Below are positions 1 through 7,859 of a DNA stretch of 64,000 bases, piece after piece. Position numbers and translations under genes: made by a program. The notes beneath the pieces are model-generated. The model was not told where the DNA came from and did not search any database. It saw only the letters and a list, made by a program, of their open reading frames with translations. The DNA comes from Oceanotoga teriensis (lineage in GTDB: Bacteria > Thermotogota > Thermotogae > Petrotogales > Petrotogaceae). Location: the NCBI RefSeq assembly GCF_003148465.1, contig NZ_QGGI01000012.1:27253-91252 (forward strand), read 5' to 3'. How positions within the stretch are numbered: the stretch's first letter is position 1; each line of letters begins with the position of its first letter.

Positions 1-1289
1 GTACAAGATTTAACTTTTTTGCTATTTTTTTCTGGAATTAATATATTTTCCATACCAAGTCTTTTTGAAATTTCAATTCTTTTTTCTATTGAACTCACAG
101 AACGAATTTTTCCATCTAATCCTATTTCACCTATAGCTATTGTAGGACCTAATGGAGGTGTTTCTAATAATGATGAAACTAAAGAATTAGCTATCGCTAA
201 ATCTATTGCAGAATCATTTATTTTGAATCCACCAGAGGTACTTACAAATATATCTTTAGATTCTATAGGCATTTTTAGTTTTTTTGATAAAACAGCACTT
301 ATCATTAAAACTCGATCTAAAGGGACACCAGATGTGATTCTTCTGGGAGTTCCATAAACTGGTTTACTCACTAAAGCTTGAATTTCTATTGGAATTAGTT
401 TATTCCCTTCTTTTATTATTGTTAAAGTATTTCCTGATTCATTTGAATAATCATTTAAAAAAAATTCATTCATATTTTCTATTGGGATTAATCCTTTTGA
501 AGTCATTTCTAATAATATTATTTCATCGGTAGGTCCATATCGATTTTTGGTTATTCTTACCATTCTTAATCCAGAAGTTTTTTCAAGATCAAATTGTATA
601 ACACAATCTACTATATGTTCTAATATTTTTGGACCTGCAACGGCTCCTTCTTTGTTTACATGTCCGATTAAGACTATTGTTATATCATTATTTTTTGCAA
701 AATTAGTTATTTTCTTAGAGCATTCTCTAACTTGTAATATGCTTCCTGCTATTGAATCAAATTCATCTGATTTCATGGTTTGAATTGAATCGATAAAAAC
801 AACCGAGGGTTTTTTTGTTGATTTAGATATGGTGTTTATTATTGAATCTATATCATTTTCAAATATAAGACCTATATTTTTATTTTCTATATTTAATCTT
901 TTATATCTTTGTATTACTTGAGTTTTTGATTCTTCACCAGTTGCATAAAGTACAAATCCATCAATATCTTTAGAAATTTGAGATATTAATGTACTTTTAC
1001 CTATGCCAGGTTCACCACTTATTAAATAAATTCCACCTTTTACAAAGCCGCCATTTATGGAATCATTGAATTCTTTTATGGAAGTTTTAATTCTTACAGG
1101 TATAGAAACTTCTTCATCAAGATAAGTTATTTCTGATGTTGTTTTTGATGTTTTTTTATTTTTTTTAAAATCAATATCCGCGGTAAATTCTACCGCGGAT
1201 GATATTGAATTACATGATGGACATTTAGCAAACCATTTATCAGATTCAAATCCACATTCATTGCATACAAAATATTTTTTCGTCTTCAA
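1..1289 (-). CDS. radA: DNA repair protein RadA (Sms), 3' end cut by window edge
   Basis: RadA is a RecA-like DnaB-type helicase that helps process recombination intermediates. The first 429 residues are visible. They show an N-terminal four-cysteine zinc finger (C9, C12, C23, C26), a Walker A motif GEPGIGKST at about 92-100, a Walker B strand ending VVFIDS, the RadA signature as KNRYG (usually KNRFG), and the beginning of the Lon-like C-terminal domain. The start is a TTG at 1289 overlapping the clpC stop as TTGA, with GGTGG upstream inside clpC, so the two genes are translationally coupled. The clpC-radA pairing is common in low-GC bacteria. Nothing looks broken; only the C-terminal end is missing at base 1. 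Confidence 0.95.
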   Translation of the reverse strand, partial: MKTKKYFVCNECGFESDKWFAKCPSCNSISSAVEFTADIDFKKNKKTSKTTSEITYLDEEVSIPVRIKTSIKEFNDSINGGFVKGGIYLISGEPGIGKSTLISQISKDIDGFVLYATGEESKTQVIQRYKRLNIENKNIGLIFENDIDSIINTISKSTKKPSVVFIDSIQTMKSDEFDSIAGSILQVRECSKKITNFAKNNDITIVLIGHVNKEGAVAGPKILEHIVDCVIQFDLEKTSGLRMVRITKNRYGPTDEIILLEMTSKGLIPIENMNEFFLNDYSNESGNTLTIIKEGNKLIPIEIQALVSKPVYGTPRRITSGVPLDRVLMISAVLSKKLKMPIESKDIFVSTSGGFKINDSAIDLAIANSLVSSLLETPPLGPTIAIGEIGLDGKIRSVSSIEKRIEISKRLGMENILIPEKNSKKVKSC

Positions 1290-3781
1290 GTGTTTTTTAC
1301 CACCTTTTTCTTTTTGGAGACAATTTTTTTGAATGAAAGACCATCTTTTTTACTTCCAATAGATATTTGATCGCCTTCTTTAAATTTTCCTTTTAATAAT
1401 TCTTCTGAAAGGGGATCTTCTATATATTTTTGTATAGTTCTTTTTAGAGGTCTTGCACCATAAACTGGATCATATCCTTTTTCTAAAATGAAATCTATGG
1501 CATTTTTACTTATCTTTATTTTTATATCTTTATCTTCAAGTCTTGTTGAGATATCTTTTAGTTGAATTTCAATTATAGATTTTATATTTTCTTTAGTTAA
1601 AGGATGGAATACGACTACATCATCTAATCTATTTATAAATTCTGGTTTGAAAGCTTTTTTTATTGCTGACATTACAGAGCTTTTTATTTCTTTGTATTCG
1701 GATTTTTCAGAGATCTCTTCTACAAAACCAAGAGATCTTTTAGATTTATTTATATGTTCAGAGCCCAAGTTTGAAGTCATTATTATTATAGTGTTTCTAA
1801 AATCAACTGTTCTACCTTGTGAGTCTGTAAGTCTTCCTTCATCCATTATTTGAAGTAATATGTTGAATACATCAGGATGTGCTTTTTCAATTTCATCCAA
1901 AAGAATAACTGAATATGGTCTTCTTCTTACCACTTCTGTTAATTGACCACCATCTTCAAAACCAACATATCCTGGAGGAGCTCCAACAAGCCTTGAAACA
2001 TTGAATTTTTCCATATATTCACTCATATCAATCCTTACAAGAGAACTTTCATCACCAAATAAATATTCGGAAATAGTTTTAGCGAGTTCTGTTTTACCTA
2101 CCCCTGTAGGACCTAAAAACATGAAAACTCCATTAGGGCGTCTTGGATCTTTTAAACCACTTCTGGATCTTCTAATAGCTTTAGAAACAGATACTATTGA
2201 TTCGTGCTGACCTATAACTCTTTCATGTAAAACAGCTTCTAAGTTTAATAATTTATCTATTTCACTTGATTCAAGTTTTTTTAATGGAATTCCTGTCCAA
2301 TTTGATACAACATCGGCTATTTCTTGTTCTTTAATTGGAATTACTTGATTTTCTGCTTTTTTTCTCCATTCCATATAATTTTCTTTGTATGCATCTCTTA
2401 AAGTTTCTAATTCTGAGTTTATTTTTTCTACTTCATCCATCTTGTTTTCAGAAATTTTTAAATTTTTTTCAGCTTCAAGAGATTCAATTTTTTCTACTTC
2501 TTTTTTTAATTTTTTTGGTAATGTCAAAGTATCAAGTCTCGCTTTTGCACCAGCTTCATCTATTATATCAATAGCTTTATCTGGTAAATATCTATCAGTT
2601 ATATATCTGACTGACAAATTTACAGCATTTTCTATGGCAAAATCTGTGTAATTTACCATATGATGTTCTTCATATTTAATCTTTATTCCTTTTAATATTG
2701 CGATAGCTTCTTCATTGGAAGGTTCCGCAACAAATATTTTTTGAAATCTTCTTTCAAGTGCAGGATCTTTTTCTATAAATTTTCTATATTCTGAAGATGT
2801 CGTAGAACCTATAAGAGTTATACTTCCATTTGCAAGTGCTGGCTTTAAAACATTTGCAGCATCCATAGAAGAACCCTCAGCAGCTCCAGCTTCTACTATC
2901 ATATGAAGCTCATCTAAGAATAAAATTATATCTTCAGTTTTTTCCAAAACTTGCATGAGTTTTTTCATTCTTTTTTCAAATTCACCCCTATATTTTGTTC
3001 CCGCTACTAAAGAGGTTATATCAAGTGCAAATATTGTTTTATTTTTTAAAACTTCTGGTACATCACCATCAGCAATTTTTTTAGCTAAACCTTCAACTAT
3101 AGCACTTTTTCCAACGCCAGCTTCACCTATTAACACAGGATTATTTTTTTTCCTTCTGGCAAGAATTTCCATAACTCTTCTTATTTCAATTTCTCTACCT
3201 ATTACAGGATCTAATTTTTCTTCTCTCGCTTTTTCTGTTAGGTCTGTTCCAAAATCTTCTAATTGTTTTAAAGCATTTTGTTTTTGCCTTTTTTTGTCTT
3301 CATTATCTTCAAATTCAATTGTTTCCTCATTTGGCTTTATTTCGCCCTTCATCATTAAATCTGCAAGCTGTTTTCTCATATTTGAAAGATTAACTCCCAT
3401 TCTTTTCATTATATGAGATGCAATACCTTCAGCTTCACGACAAATACCTAACAAAAGATGTTCGGCATCTATTCTTGAAGAACCCATTAATTCAGATTCA
3501 TCATAGGCCAATTCTATTATTCTTTTTGCTCTTGGAGTTGGTTGTGGTGCTCCAATTATTCCTTGACTAGAGTTTGTTCCTACAACATTTGTTATTTCAG
3601 ATTTTAATTTTTCATAATTTATTTCAAACTCTTTGAATACTACATCAAGATATTTTCCACCTACTTTTAATAATCCAAGTAATATATGTTCTGTTCCAAC
3701 ATATGGGTGTCCCATGTCTTTAGCTTCATTCTGCGCATTTATAAACACTTTGGCAGCTCTTTCAGTAAAATTGTCGAACAT
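1286..3781 (-). CDS. clpC: ATP-dependent chaperone ClpC (Clp protease ATPase subunit)
   Basis: ClpC is an AAA+ unfoldase that delivers damaged or regulated proteins to ClpP. At 831 residues it has the full family layout: a double Clp-N domain (about 1-145), a first AAA+ module (Walker A GEAGVGKS near 217), a coiled-coil middle domain (about 400-480), a second AAA+ module (Walker A GPTGVGKT near 555) and a ClpB-type D2 C-terminus. The start is the ATG at 3781. An in-frame ATG 15 bases upstream lies inside the Shine-Dalgarno GGAGGTG and is not the start. It is the first gene of a clpC-radA unit with its own likely promoter at 3831-3858. No mcsA, mcsB or ctsR is next to it. Confidence 0.97.
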   Translation of the reverse strand: MFDNFTERAAKVFINAQNEAKDMGHPYVGTEHILLGLLKVGGKYLDVVFKEFEINYEKLKSEITNVVGTNSSQGIIGAPQPTPRAKRIIELAYDESELMGSSRIDAEHLLLGICREAEGIASHIMKRMGVNLSNMRKQLADLMMKGEIKPNEETIEFEDNEDKKRQKQNALKQLEDFGTDLTEKAREEKLDPVIGREIEIRRVMEILARRKKNNPVLIGEAGVGKSAIVEGLAKKIADGDVPEVLKNKTIFALDITSLVAGTKYRGEFEKRMKKLMQVLEKTEDIILFLDELHMIVEAGAAEGSSMDAANVLKPALANGSITLIGSTTSSEYRKFIEKDPALERRFQKIFVAEPSNEEAIAILKGIKIKYEEHHMVNYTDFAIENAVNLSVRYITDRYLPDKAIDIIDEAGAKARLDTLTLPKKLKKEVEKIESLEAEKNLKISENKMDEVEKINSELETLRDAYKENYMEWRKKAENQVIPIKEQEIADVVSNWTGIPLKKLESSEIDKLLNLEAVLHERVIGQHESIVSVSKAIRRSRSGLKDPRRPNGVFMFLGPTGVGKTELAKTISEYLFGDESSLVRIDMSEYMEKFNVSRLVGAPPGYVGFEDGGQLTEVVRRRPYSVILLDEIEKAHPDVFNILLQIMDEGRLTDSQGRTVDFRNTIIIMTSNLGSEHINKSKRSLGFVEEISEKSEYKEIKSSVMSAIKKAFKPEFINRLDDVVVFHPLTKENIKSIIEIQLKDISTRLEDKDIKIKISKNAIDFILEKGYDPVYGARPLKRTIQKYIEDPLSEELLKGKFKEGDQISIGSKKDGLSFKKIVSKKKKVVKNT

Positions 3782-3830
3782 CTTTTTCACCTCCATATTC
3801 GACCATATTTGCTGTATTCATTGCACTTAT

Positions 3831-3858
3831 ATTTTATCACGAATATTTATAATTACAA
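3831..3858 (-). promoter_or_regulatory. Likely sigma70 promoter of clpC-radA
   Basis: Read on the minus strand: -35 TTGTAA (3853-3858), a 16-base spacer, -10 TAAAAT (3831-3836) preceded by TGA as an extended -10. It lies about 50 bases upstream of the clpC start. The 302-base gap 3782-4083 holds only this promoter, a CCTATATATAGG palindrome at 3879-3890, and the divergent tRNA promoter with its leader. Confidence 0.5.
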
Positions 3859-4011
3859 AATTTTTATATTACAAACATCCTATATATAGGCAACAAAATA
3901 AATAAGATAAAATAAATCATAATTTGTGTATAAAATAAATGACTATAATATTTATTAAAAGTCCGAAAAACAAAAAAACATTTGTTTAATATTTTTGTTA
4001 CTTTAATGCAA

Positions 4012-4040
4012 TTGACAATATTCTTCAACTCTGATATAAT
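4012..4040 (+). promoter_or_regulatory. Consensus sigma70 promoter of the tRNA-rpmG-secE-nusG unit
   Basis: Perfect TTGACA (4012-4017), a 17-base spacer and perfect TATAAT (4035-4040). Transcription should begin near 4047. The leader before the first tRNA contains an inverted repeat GTTAGC/GCTAAC (4049-4054 and 4066-4071) that would fold in the precursor RNA. Confidence 0.85.
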
Positions 4041-4083
4041 CATTCACGGTTAGCGCAACTTGATGGCTAACGAACAAAATAAC

Positions 4084-4159
4084 GCCGACGTAGCTCAATT
4101 GGCAGAGCGGCTGACTTGTAATCAGCAGGTTGGGGGTTCAAGTCCCTTCGTCGGCTCCA
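4084..4159 (+). tRNA. tRNA-Thr (anticodon TGT)
   Basis: A 76-base cloverleaf with acceptor arms GCCGACG and CGTCGGC, discriminator T and encoded CCA. The anticodon stem CTGAC/ATCAG (with the usual loop) presents TGT, reading ACN threonine codons. The T loop is GTTCAAG. It is the first gene of the unit that continues through tRNA-Tyr, rpmG, secE and nusG. Confidence 0.96.
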
Positions 4160-4175
4160 TAAAAACAATAATTGT

Positions 4176-4262
4176 GGTTAGGTGCCCGAGCGGCCAAAGG
4201 GGGCGGACTGTAAATCCGCTGGCAGATTGCCTTCGAAGGTTCGAATCCTTCCCTAACCACCA
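4176..4262 (+). tRNA. tRNA-Tyr (anticodon GTA)
   Basis: An 87-base class II tRNA with acceptor GGTTAGG/CCTAACC, discriminator A and encoded CCA. The anticodon stem-loop shows CTGTAAA with GTA as anticodon, followed by the long variable arm expected of tyrosine tRNA and a T stem GAAGG/CCTTC. It lies 16 bases after tRNA-Thr, so both are cut from one precursor. Confidence 0.96.
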
Positions 4263-4290
4263 TAATTTTTAGCTGGGCGAGGTGAAAGCT

Positions 4291-4455
4291 ATGGCTTCAA
4301 AAAACGTAATAGTGAACTTTTCTTTAAAGTGTTCTGAATGTGGTACAAGAAATTATTATAAGAAAAAGAATAGAAATTTTAAAGAAAAAATTGAATTGAA
4401 AAAGTTTTGTCCAAAGTGTAGAAAACATACATTACATACTGAATCAAAAATATAG
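4291..4455 (+). CDS. rpmG: 50S ribosomal protein L33
   Basis: A 54-residue protein of the large subunit, located near the E site. It is the zinc-binding form of L33: two CxxC pairs at C14/C17 and C40/C43 frame a basic middle. The start ATG is preceded by GCGAGGTG, giving good spacing. It sits 28 bases downstream of tRNA-Tyr and 75 bases upstream of secE, the usual rpmG-secE-nusG order. A hairpin follows the stop codon, so L33 may be made in excess of SecE and NusG. Confidence 0.95.
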   Translation: MASKNVIVNFSLKCSECGTRNYYKKKNRNFKEKIELKKFCPKCRKHTLHTESKI

Positions 4456-4462
4456 AGTTGAA

Positions 4463-4495
4463 AAAGCCCCTTCAAATGTCAAGGGGCTTTATTTC
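4463..4495 (+). terminator. Hairpin terminator or attenuator between rpmG and secE
   Basis: Stem AAAGCCCCTT (4463-4472) with AAGGGGCTTT (4481-4490) and an 8-base loop, followed by only a short broken T run. It looks like a partial terminator that lowers transcription into secE and nusG rather than ending it, because no promoter is evident before secE. Confidence 0.65.
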
Positions 4496-4530
4496 ATAAG
4501 AATATGGGATTGTTTGAGGAGGTACAGAAT

Positions 4531-4758
4531 ATGTCAAAATTCTGGGTTTTTTTGAGTTCTGTGTGGCAAGAAGCTAAAAAGGTTAGCTGGCCATCAAAGA
4601 AAGATTTAATGAAATCGACAGGTGTCGTTTTAGTTATAATTCTTTTTGTTTCTGTTTATTTGTTGGTAATTGACTGGGGATTATTATCGGCATTCACAAA
4701 ATGGGTATACCCTATATTCCTTGGAGGAATGGCTACAAATATGACACCCAATCCATAA
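4531..4758 (+). CDS. secE: Preprotein translocase subunit SecE
   Basis: A 75-residue minimal SecE, the clamp subunit that holds the two halves of SecY together in the membrane. It shows the conserved amphipathic segment (VWQEAKKVSWPSKKDL) before a single membrane span of about 20 residues (VVLVIILFVSVYLLVI). The chosen ATG at 4531 follows GAGGAGGT by seven bases; an in-frame ATG at 4504 lies upstream of that ribosome site and would add nine residues, so it is rejected. It precedes nusG by 23 bases. Its partner secY is in this window at 55451. Confidence 0.95.
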   Translation: MSKFWVFLSSVWQEAKKVSWPSKKDLMKSTGVVLVIILFVSVYLLVIDWGLLSAFTKWVYPIFLGGMATNMTPNP

Positions 4759-4781
4759 ATTATAAAAGTGGGTGATTGAAT

Positions 4782-5849
4782 ATGCGTAAAGAATGGTATG
4801 TTTTACAAGCGTACTCAGGTATGGAAAATAAAGTAAAAGAATTATTAGAAGAAAAGTATAGAATGTTAGGCTTTGCGCATTTTTTTGGAAAAATAATAGT
4901 TCCAGAAATAGAAGAGCTTGACTATTCAAATAAAAAAGTAGAAAAAGTTTTTGTTAATAATGATTCTAAAGTTTTTACTAAAAAAGGTAAAGATATAAAA
5001 AAAGGTGATGTTATAGCTAAAGAAGCTGATTTTTTTGCTAAAGAAAATGGAATTATTACATCTTTAAAAAATTTTAGAAGAATTATAATAGAAACAAAAG
5101 GTAAAAAATATTCTACTACCTATTTAATTCCGGAAAATGCCGGAATTTTAGCTGGTTTAAGAGTGGGTAAAGATGTTAAAGCTGGCATGCCATTCACAAA
5201 AGATGCTTCTTTTGAGTGTGAAGTTGATGGTGAAATAGGTGCTATAGAAAAAGTAAAAAAAGTAATAATAGATAATTCCTTGGGAGAAAAGGATGTCTAT
5301 ATAGTTCCACGTTCTAATTTTGATTCTAAAGTTTTTAGAAATGGAACAGAAATTTCTAAAGGTGAAAAATTAGCAGAAGGAAAAGAATTTAAAGCTAAAT
5401 CATCTGGTAGAGTTGATGTTAGAGAAACTGCAATGAGAAAAGAAATTAGAATAATAAAAACTTCAAGAAAAAAACTTTTTCCAGGGTATATTTTTATAGA
5501 AATGATGCATGTTAAAGAAGCCGAAAATCTTGTTAAATCAATACCTTATGTTTCAACATTTTTGAATGTTGGTGGTAAACCTATAAGACTTAAAAGAAAT
5601 GAAATAAGAGCTTTATTAAGACTTATTGGTGAAGAAGATTATGAAGATAAAAAAGATAAAACTGAAATAAGAATTGATTATGAAATTGGCGAGCATGTTA
5701 AAATAATAAATGGACCATTTGAATTTTTTACTGGAAAAATTAAAAATATAGATTTAGATAAACATGAAGTTAATGTTTCTGTTTCTATGTTCGGAAGAGA
5801 AACTGACGTTGAGTTGGGTCTATCTGAAATAGAAAAAATAGTTGAATGA
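4782..5849 (+). CDS. nusG: Transcription elongation factor NusG with a large N-domain insertion
   Basis: NusG binds RNA polymerase and links it to Rho or to ribosomes. Ordinary NusG has about 180 residues; this one has 355. The NGN domain starts normally (EWYVLQAYSGMENKV), breaks near residue 46, resumes at about 228 (FPGY at 233-236), and ends with a KOW domain (about 300-355) carrying VKIINGPFEFFTGKI. The insertion (47-227) matches in size the extra domain known from Thermotoga NusG and holds three related ~40-residue units (see findings). The start is ATG 4782 after GTGGGTGA; a TTG six bases earlier is too close to that site. Rho, its likely partner, is at 61656. Confidence 0.96.
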   Translation: MRKEWYVLQAYSGMENKVKELLEEKYRMLGFAHFFGKIIVPEIEELDYSNKKVEKVFVNNDSKVFTKKGKDIKKGDVIAKEADFFAKENGIITSLKNFRRIIIETKGKKYSTTYLIPENAGILAGLRVGKDVKAGMPFTKDASFECEVDGEIGAIEKVKKVIIDNSLGEKDVYIVPRSNFDSKVFRNGTEISKGEKLAEGKEFKAKSSGRVDVRETAMRKEIRIIKTSRKKLFPGYIFIEMMHVKEAENLVKSIPYVSTFLNVGGKPIRLKRNEIRALLRLIGEEDYEDKKDKTEIRIDYEIGEHVKIINGPFEFFTGKIKNIDLDKHEVNVSVSMFGRETDVELGLSEIEKIVE

Positions 5850-5860
5850 TTAAAGTTTTG

Positions 5861-5890
5861 TTTACCAAAGATGTTTTATTTTTTACCAAA
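5861..5890 (+). repeat. Direct repeat of TTTACCAAA upstream of rplK
   Basis: Two exact copies of TTTACCAAA (5861-5869 and 5882-5890) are offset by 21 bases, two DNA turns, in the 130-base nusG-rplK gap. The rest of the gap is AT-rich with no clear promoter and no terminator, then GGAGGAG and AAGGAGGT before rplK. The repeat could be a protein-binding site or chance in AT-rich DNA. Confidence 0.4.
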
Positions 5891-5979
5891 TTTTATTATT
5901 TATTTCATAATAATTCTATATTATAAATTGGAATTTAGTGGGAGGAGAAATCCGAAAATACCACAAGGAGGTAGGAAAA

Positions 5980-6408
5980 ATGGCTAAGAAAATAGCAAGA
6001 GTAATAAAATTACAGCTACAAGCTGCTAAGGCAACTCCAGCCCCTCCAGTTGGTCCAGCACTTGGACAACATGGTGTAAATCTTATGGAGTTTTGTAAAA
6101 AATTTAATGCTGAAACAGCAGATAAAGCTGGTATGTTATTGCCTGTAGAAATAACTGTTTATGAAGACAGATCATTTACATTTGCAGTAAAAACCCCTCC
6201 AGCATCATTCTTGATAAAGAAGGCAGCAGGTGTAAAATCAGCAGCACATAATCCTGGTAAAGAAATAGCTGGAAAGATCAAGAGAAGTCAGGTAAAAGAA
6301 ATTGCCGAAACTAAGATGCAGGATCTAAATGCTAAAACCATTGAAGCTGCCATGAATATTATCATGGGAACAGCTAAAAATATGGGTATAGAAGTTGTAG
6401 AAGGATAA
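5980..6408 (+). CDS. rplK: 50S ribosomal protein L11
   Basis: L11 (142 residues, normal length) forms the base of the L7/L12 stalk with 23S rRNA and takes part in factor-dependent GTP hydrolysis and in RelA sensing. The N-terminal domain has the proline-rich helix [10 protein letters not shown] (about 20-29) that contacts thiostrepton, and the C-terminal rRNA-binding domain is intact. The start ATG 5980 follows AAGGAGGT; upstream in-frame codons would add 14 residues that do not resemble L11. It is followed after 16 bases by rplA. Confidence 0.97.
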   Translation: MAKKIARVIKLQLQAAKATPAPPVGPALGQHGVNLMEFCKKFNAETADKAGMLLPVEITVYEDRSFTFAVKTPPASFLIKKAAGVKSAAHNPGKEIAGKIKRSQVKEIAETKMQDLNAKTIEAAMNIIMGTAKNMGIEVVEG

Positions 6409-6424
6409 GAGAGGGGGTAAAATA

Positions 6425-7126
6425 ATGGCAAAGCATGGAAAGAAATATTTAGAAGCTAAAAAAATAGTTGAATCAGATAAATTATATGATTTAAAAGATG
6501 CAGTTGAACTTGCAAAAAAAGTTTCATATGCTAAATTCAACGCTTCAGTGGAAGTACATGTTCAATTAGGAATAGATCCTAAAAAAAGTGATCAAAACGT
6601 TAGAAGTACAGTAACTTTGCCTCATGGAACAGGTAAAGATGTTAAAGTTTTAGTTTTTGCTCAAGGTGAAAGAGCTGAAAAAGCTAAAGAAGCTGGAGCA
6701 GATTTTGTTGGAGCTGAAGATTTAGTTGAAAAGATAACTAAAGAAGGCTGGACAGATTTTGATGTTGCTATAGCTTCATCTGATATGATGAGATTTGTTG
6801 GGAAATTAGGTAAAGTATTGGGACCAAAAGGATTGATGCCATCTCCAAAAGCTGGAACAGTTACTGATGATATAGAAGCAGCAGTAAAGGGATTTAAAGC
6901 TGGTAGAGTTGAAGTAAGAAATGATAAAACTGGTAATGTTCATTTCCCAGCAGGTAAAGTTTCTTTTGAAGATGATCAATTAGTTGAAAATATAAAAAAT
7001 GGTTTAGAACAATTATCTAAATTAAAACCAGCGGCATCAAAAGGTAAATTTTTCCAAAAAGTAGTAATTGCACCTACAATGGGACCTGGAATTAAACTTG
7101 ACATAAATGCTTTATCTATAGTATAA
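6425..7126 (+). CDS. rplA: 50S ribosomal protein L1
   Basis: L1 (233 residues) builds the mobile L1 stalk that moves deacylated tRNA out of the E site and, in many bacteria, represses its own rplK-rplA message. Both domains are complete: domain I (about 1-67 and 160-233) and the inserted domain II, with the signature [17 protein letters not shown] near 135. A strong GAGAGGGGG ribosome site precedes the ATG. It ends 24 bases before the L10 leader region. Confidence 0.97.
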   Translation: MAKHGKKYLEAKKIVESDKLYDLKDAVELAKKVSYAKFNASVEVHVQLGIDPKKSDQNVRSTVTLPHGTGKDVKVLVFAQGERAEKAKEAGADFVGAEDLVEKITKEGWTDFDVAIASSDMMRFVGKLGKVLGPKGLMPSPKAGTVTDDIEAAVKGFKAGRVEVRNDKTGNVHFPAGKVSFEDDQLVENIKNGLEQLSKLKPAASKGKFFQKVVIAPTMGPGIKLDINALSIV

Positions 7127-7149
7127 TTTTTCAGGAAAAGTTAATAATG

Positions 7150-7282
7150 TCGTACCTAAGACAGTAGGTTATATTGAAATCAATATATTAAAGATGCCTG
7201 CCGAGGTGCGTGGAGAAAAGAGACAAGTTTTTTGTTGTCTATGTTCCGCGACCCTCATTTAGTCGTGGAATTTTTTTATTTA
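7150..7282 (+). ncRNA. L10-type ribosomal protein leader with an intrinsic terminator
   Basis: The rplA-rplJ gap carries features of the L10 leader: AAGACAGTAGGT pairs with the later GCCTGCCGAGG across a hairpin TATATTGA-AA-TCAATATA. It is followed by a GACAA/TTGTC hairpin and then a 9-bp stem TTCCGCGAC (7244-7252) with GTCGTGGAA (7262-7270) directly followed by seven T. The last element is a textbook intrinsic terminator placed before the rplJ ribosome site. The layout suggests that L10(L12)4 bound to the first part controls read-through into rplJ-rplL. Confidence 0.8.
7244..7277 (+). terminator. Attenuator terminator before rplJ
   Basis: Nine-base-pair stem TTCCGCGAC/GTCGTGGAA with a nine-base loop and a T7 tail. 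It lies inside the transcribed leader, so it must be conditional if rplJ and rplL are expressed from the upstream promoter. Confidence 0.75.
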
Positions 7283-7297
7283 AGGAGGTGCATTGAG

Positions 7298-7840
7298 TTG
7301 TTAACCAGAAAAGAGAAAACTTTATTAGTAAACGAATTTGTAGATGCATTCAAGAATTCTTCAATAGTAGTTTTTACAGATTTCACAGGTATGCCTGTTT
7401 CTCATACTGATGATATGAGAATGCAACTTTTTAAGGAATATGAAAGTGAAGCTGTATATAAAGTAATGAGAAATTCATTGTTAAAAACAGCTATCAAAGA
7501 AGCTGGATTAAACTTAGAAGATTATGAAGAATTTCTTGAAGGTTCAACAGGTGTTTTTTATGTAAAATCAGGAGATCCTATAGTGGGATTAAAAGTATTA
7601 ACTGAATTTGCAAAAAAACATGATGGAAAACCATCTATAAAAGGTGGAGTTCTTGAAGGACAAATATTTGATGCTAATAAAGCAGAAGAGTTATCAAAAC
7701 TTCCATCAAAACAAGAACTTATCGGTATGTTTGTACGTGGCTTGAACGCCCCTATAAATGGAGTAGTTAATGTTCTTGCTGGAACAATTAGAAATTTATC
7801 AAACGTTTTAAATGCAATTAAAGATCAAAAATCAGAATAA
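7298..7840 (+). CDS. rplJ: 50S ribosomal protein L10
   Basis: L10 (180 residues) anchors the L7/L12 dimers on the large subunit. The N-terminal rRNA- and L11-binding domain (MLTRKEKTLLVNEF onward) and the long C-terminal helix that holds L7/L12 (about 140-180) are present. The start is a TTG at 7298, seven bases after AAGGAGGTG; an open frame continues 22 codons upstream but runs through the leader hairpins. A TTG start fits a gene under strict translational control. rplL follows after 19 bases. Confidence 0.95.
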   Translation: MLTRKEKTLLVNEFVDAFKNSSIVVFTDFTGMPVSHTDDMRMQLFKEYESEAVYKVMRNSLLKTAIKEAGLNLEDYEEFLEGSTGVFYVKSGDPIVGLKVLTEFAKKHDGKPSIKGGVLEGQIFDANKAEELSKLPSKQELIGMFVRGLNAPINGVVNVLAGTIRNLSNVLNAIKDQKSE

Positions 7841-7859
7841 TATTACGGAGGTGTTCTAA

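Noticed and set aside
19..357. 112-codon plus-strand frame at the left edge
   Set aside because: Antisense to radA; the minus strand encodes the clear RadA C-terminal domain.
2955..3416. 153-codon plus-strand frame inside clpC
   Set aside because: Antisense to the first AAA+ module; low-complexity serine and phenylalanine content and no ribosome site.
4060..4272. Open frame of 70 codons on the plus strand
   Set aside because: It covers tRNA-Thr and tRNA-Tyr almost completely; the translation is a by-product of the two tRNA genes.
7232..7297. Upstream in-frame extension of rplJ
   Set aside because: It runs through the leader hairpin and terminator; the TTG at 7298 has the only good ribosome site.
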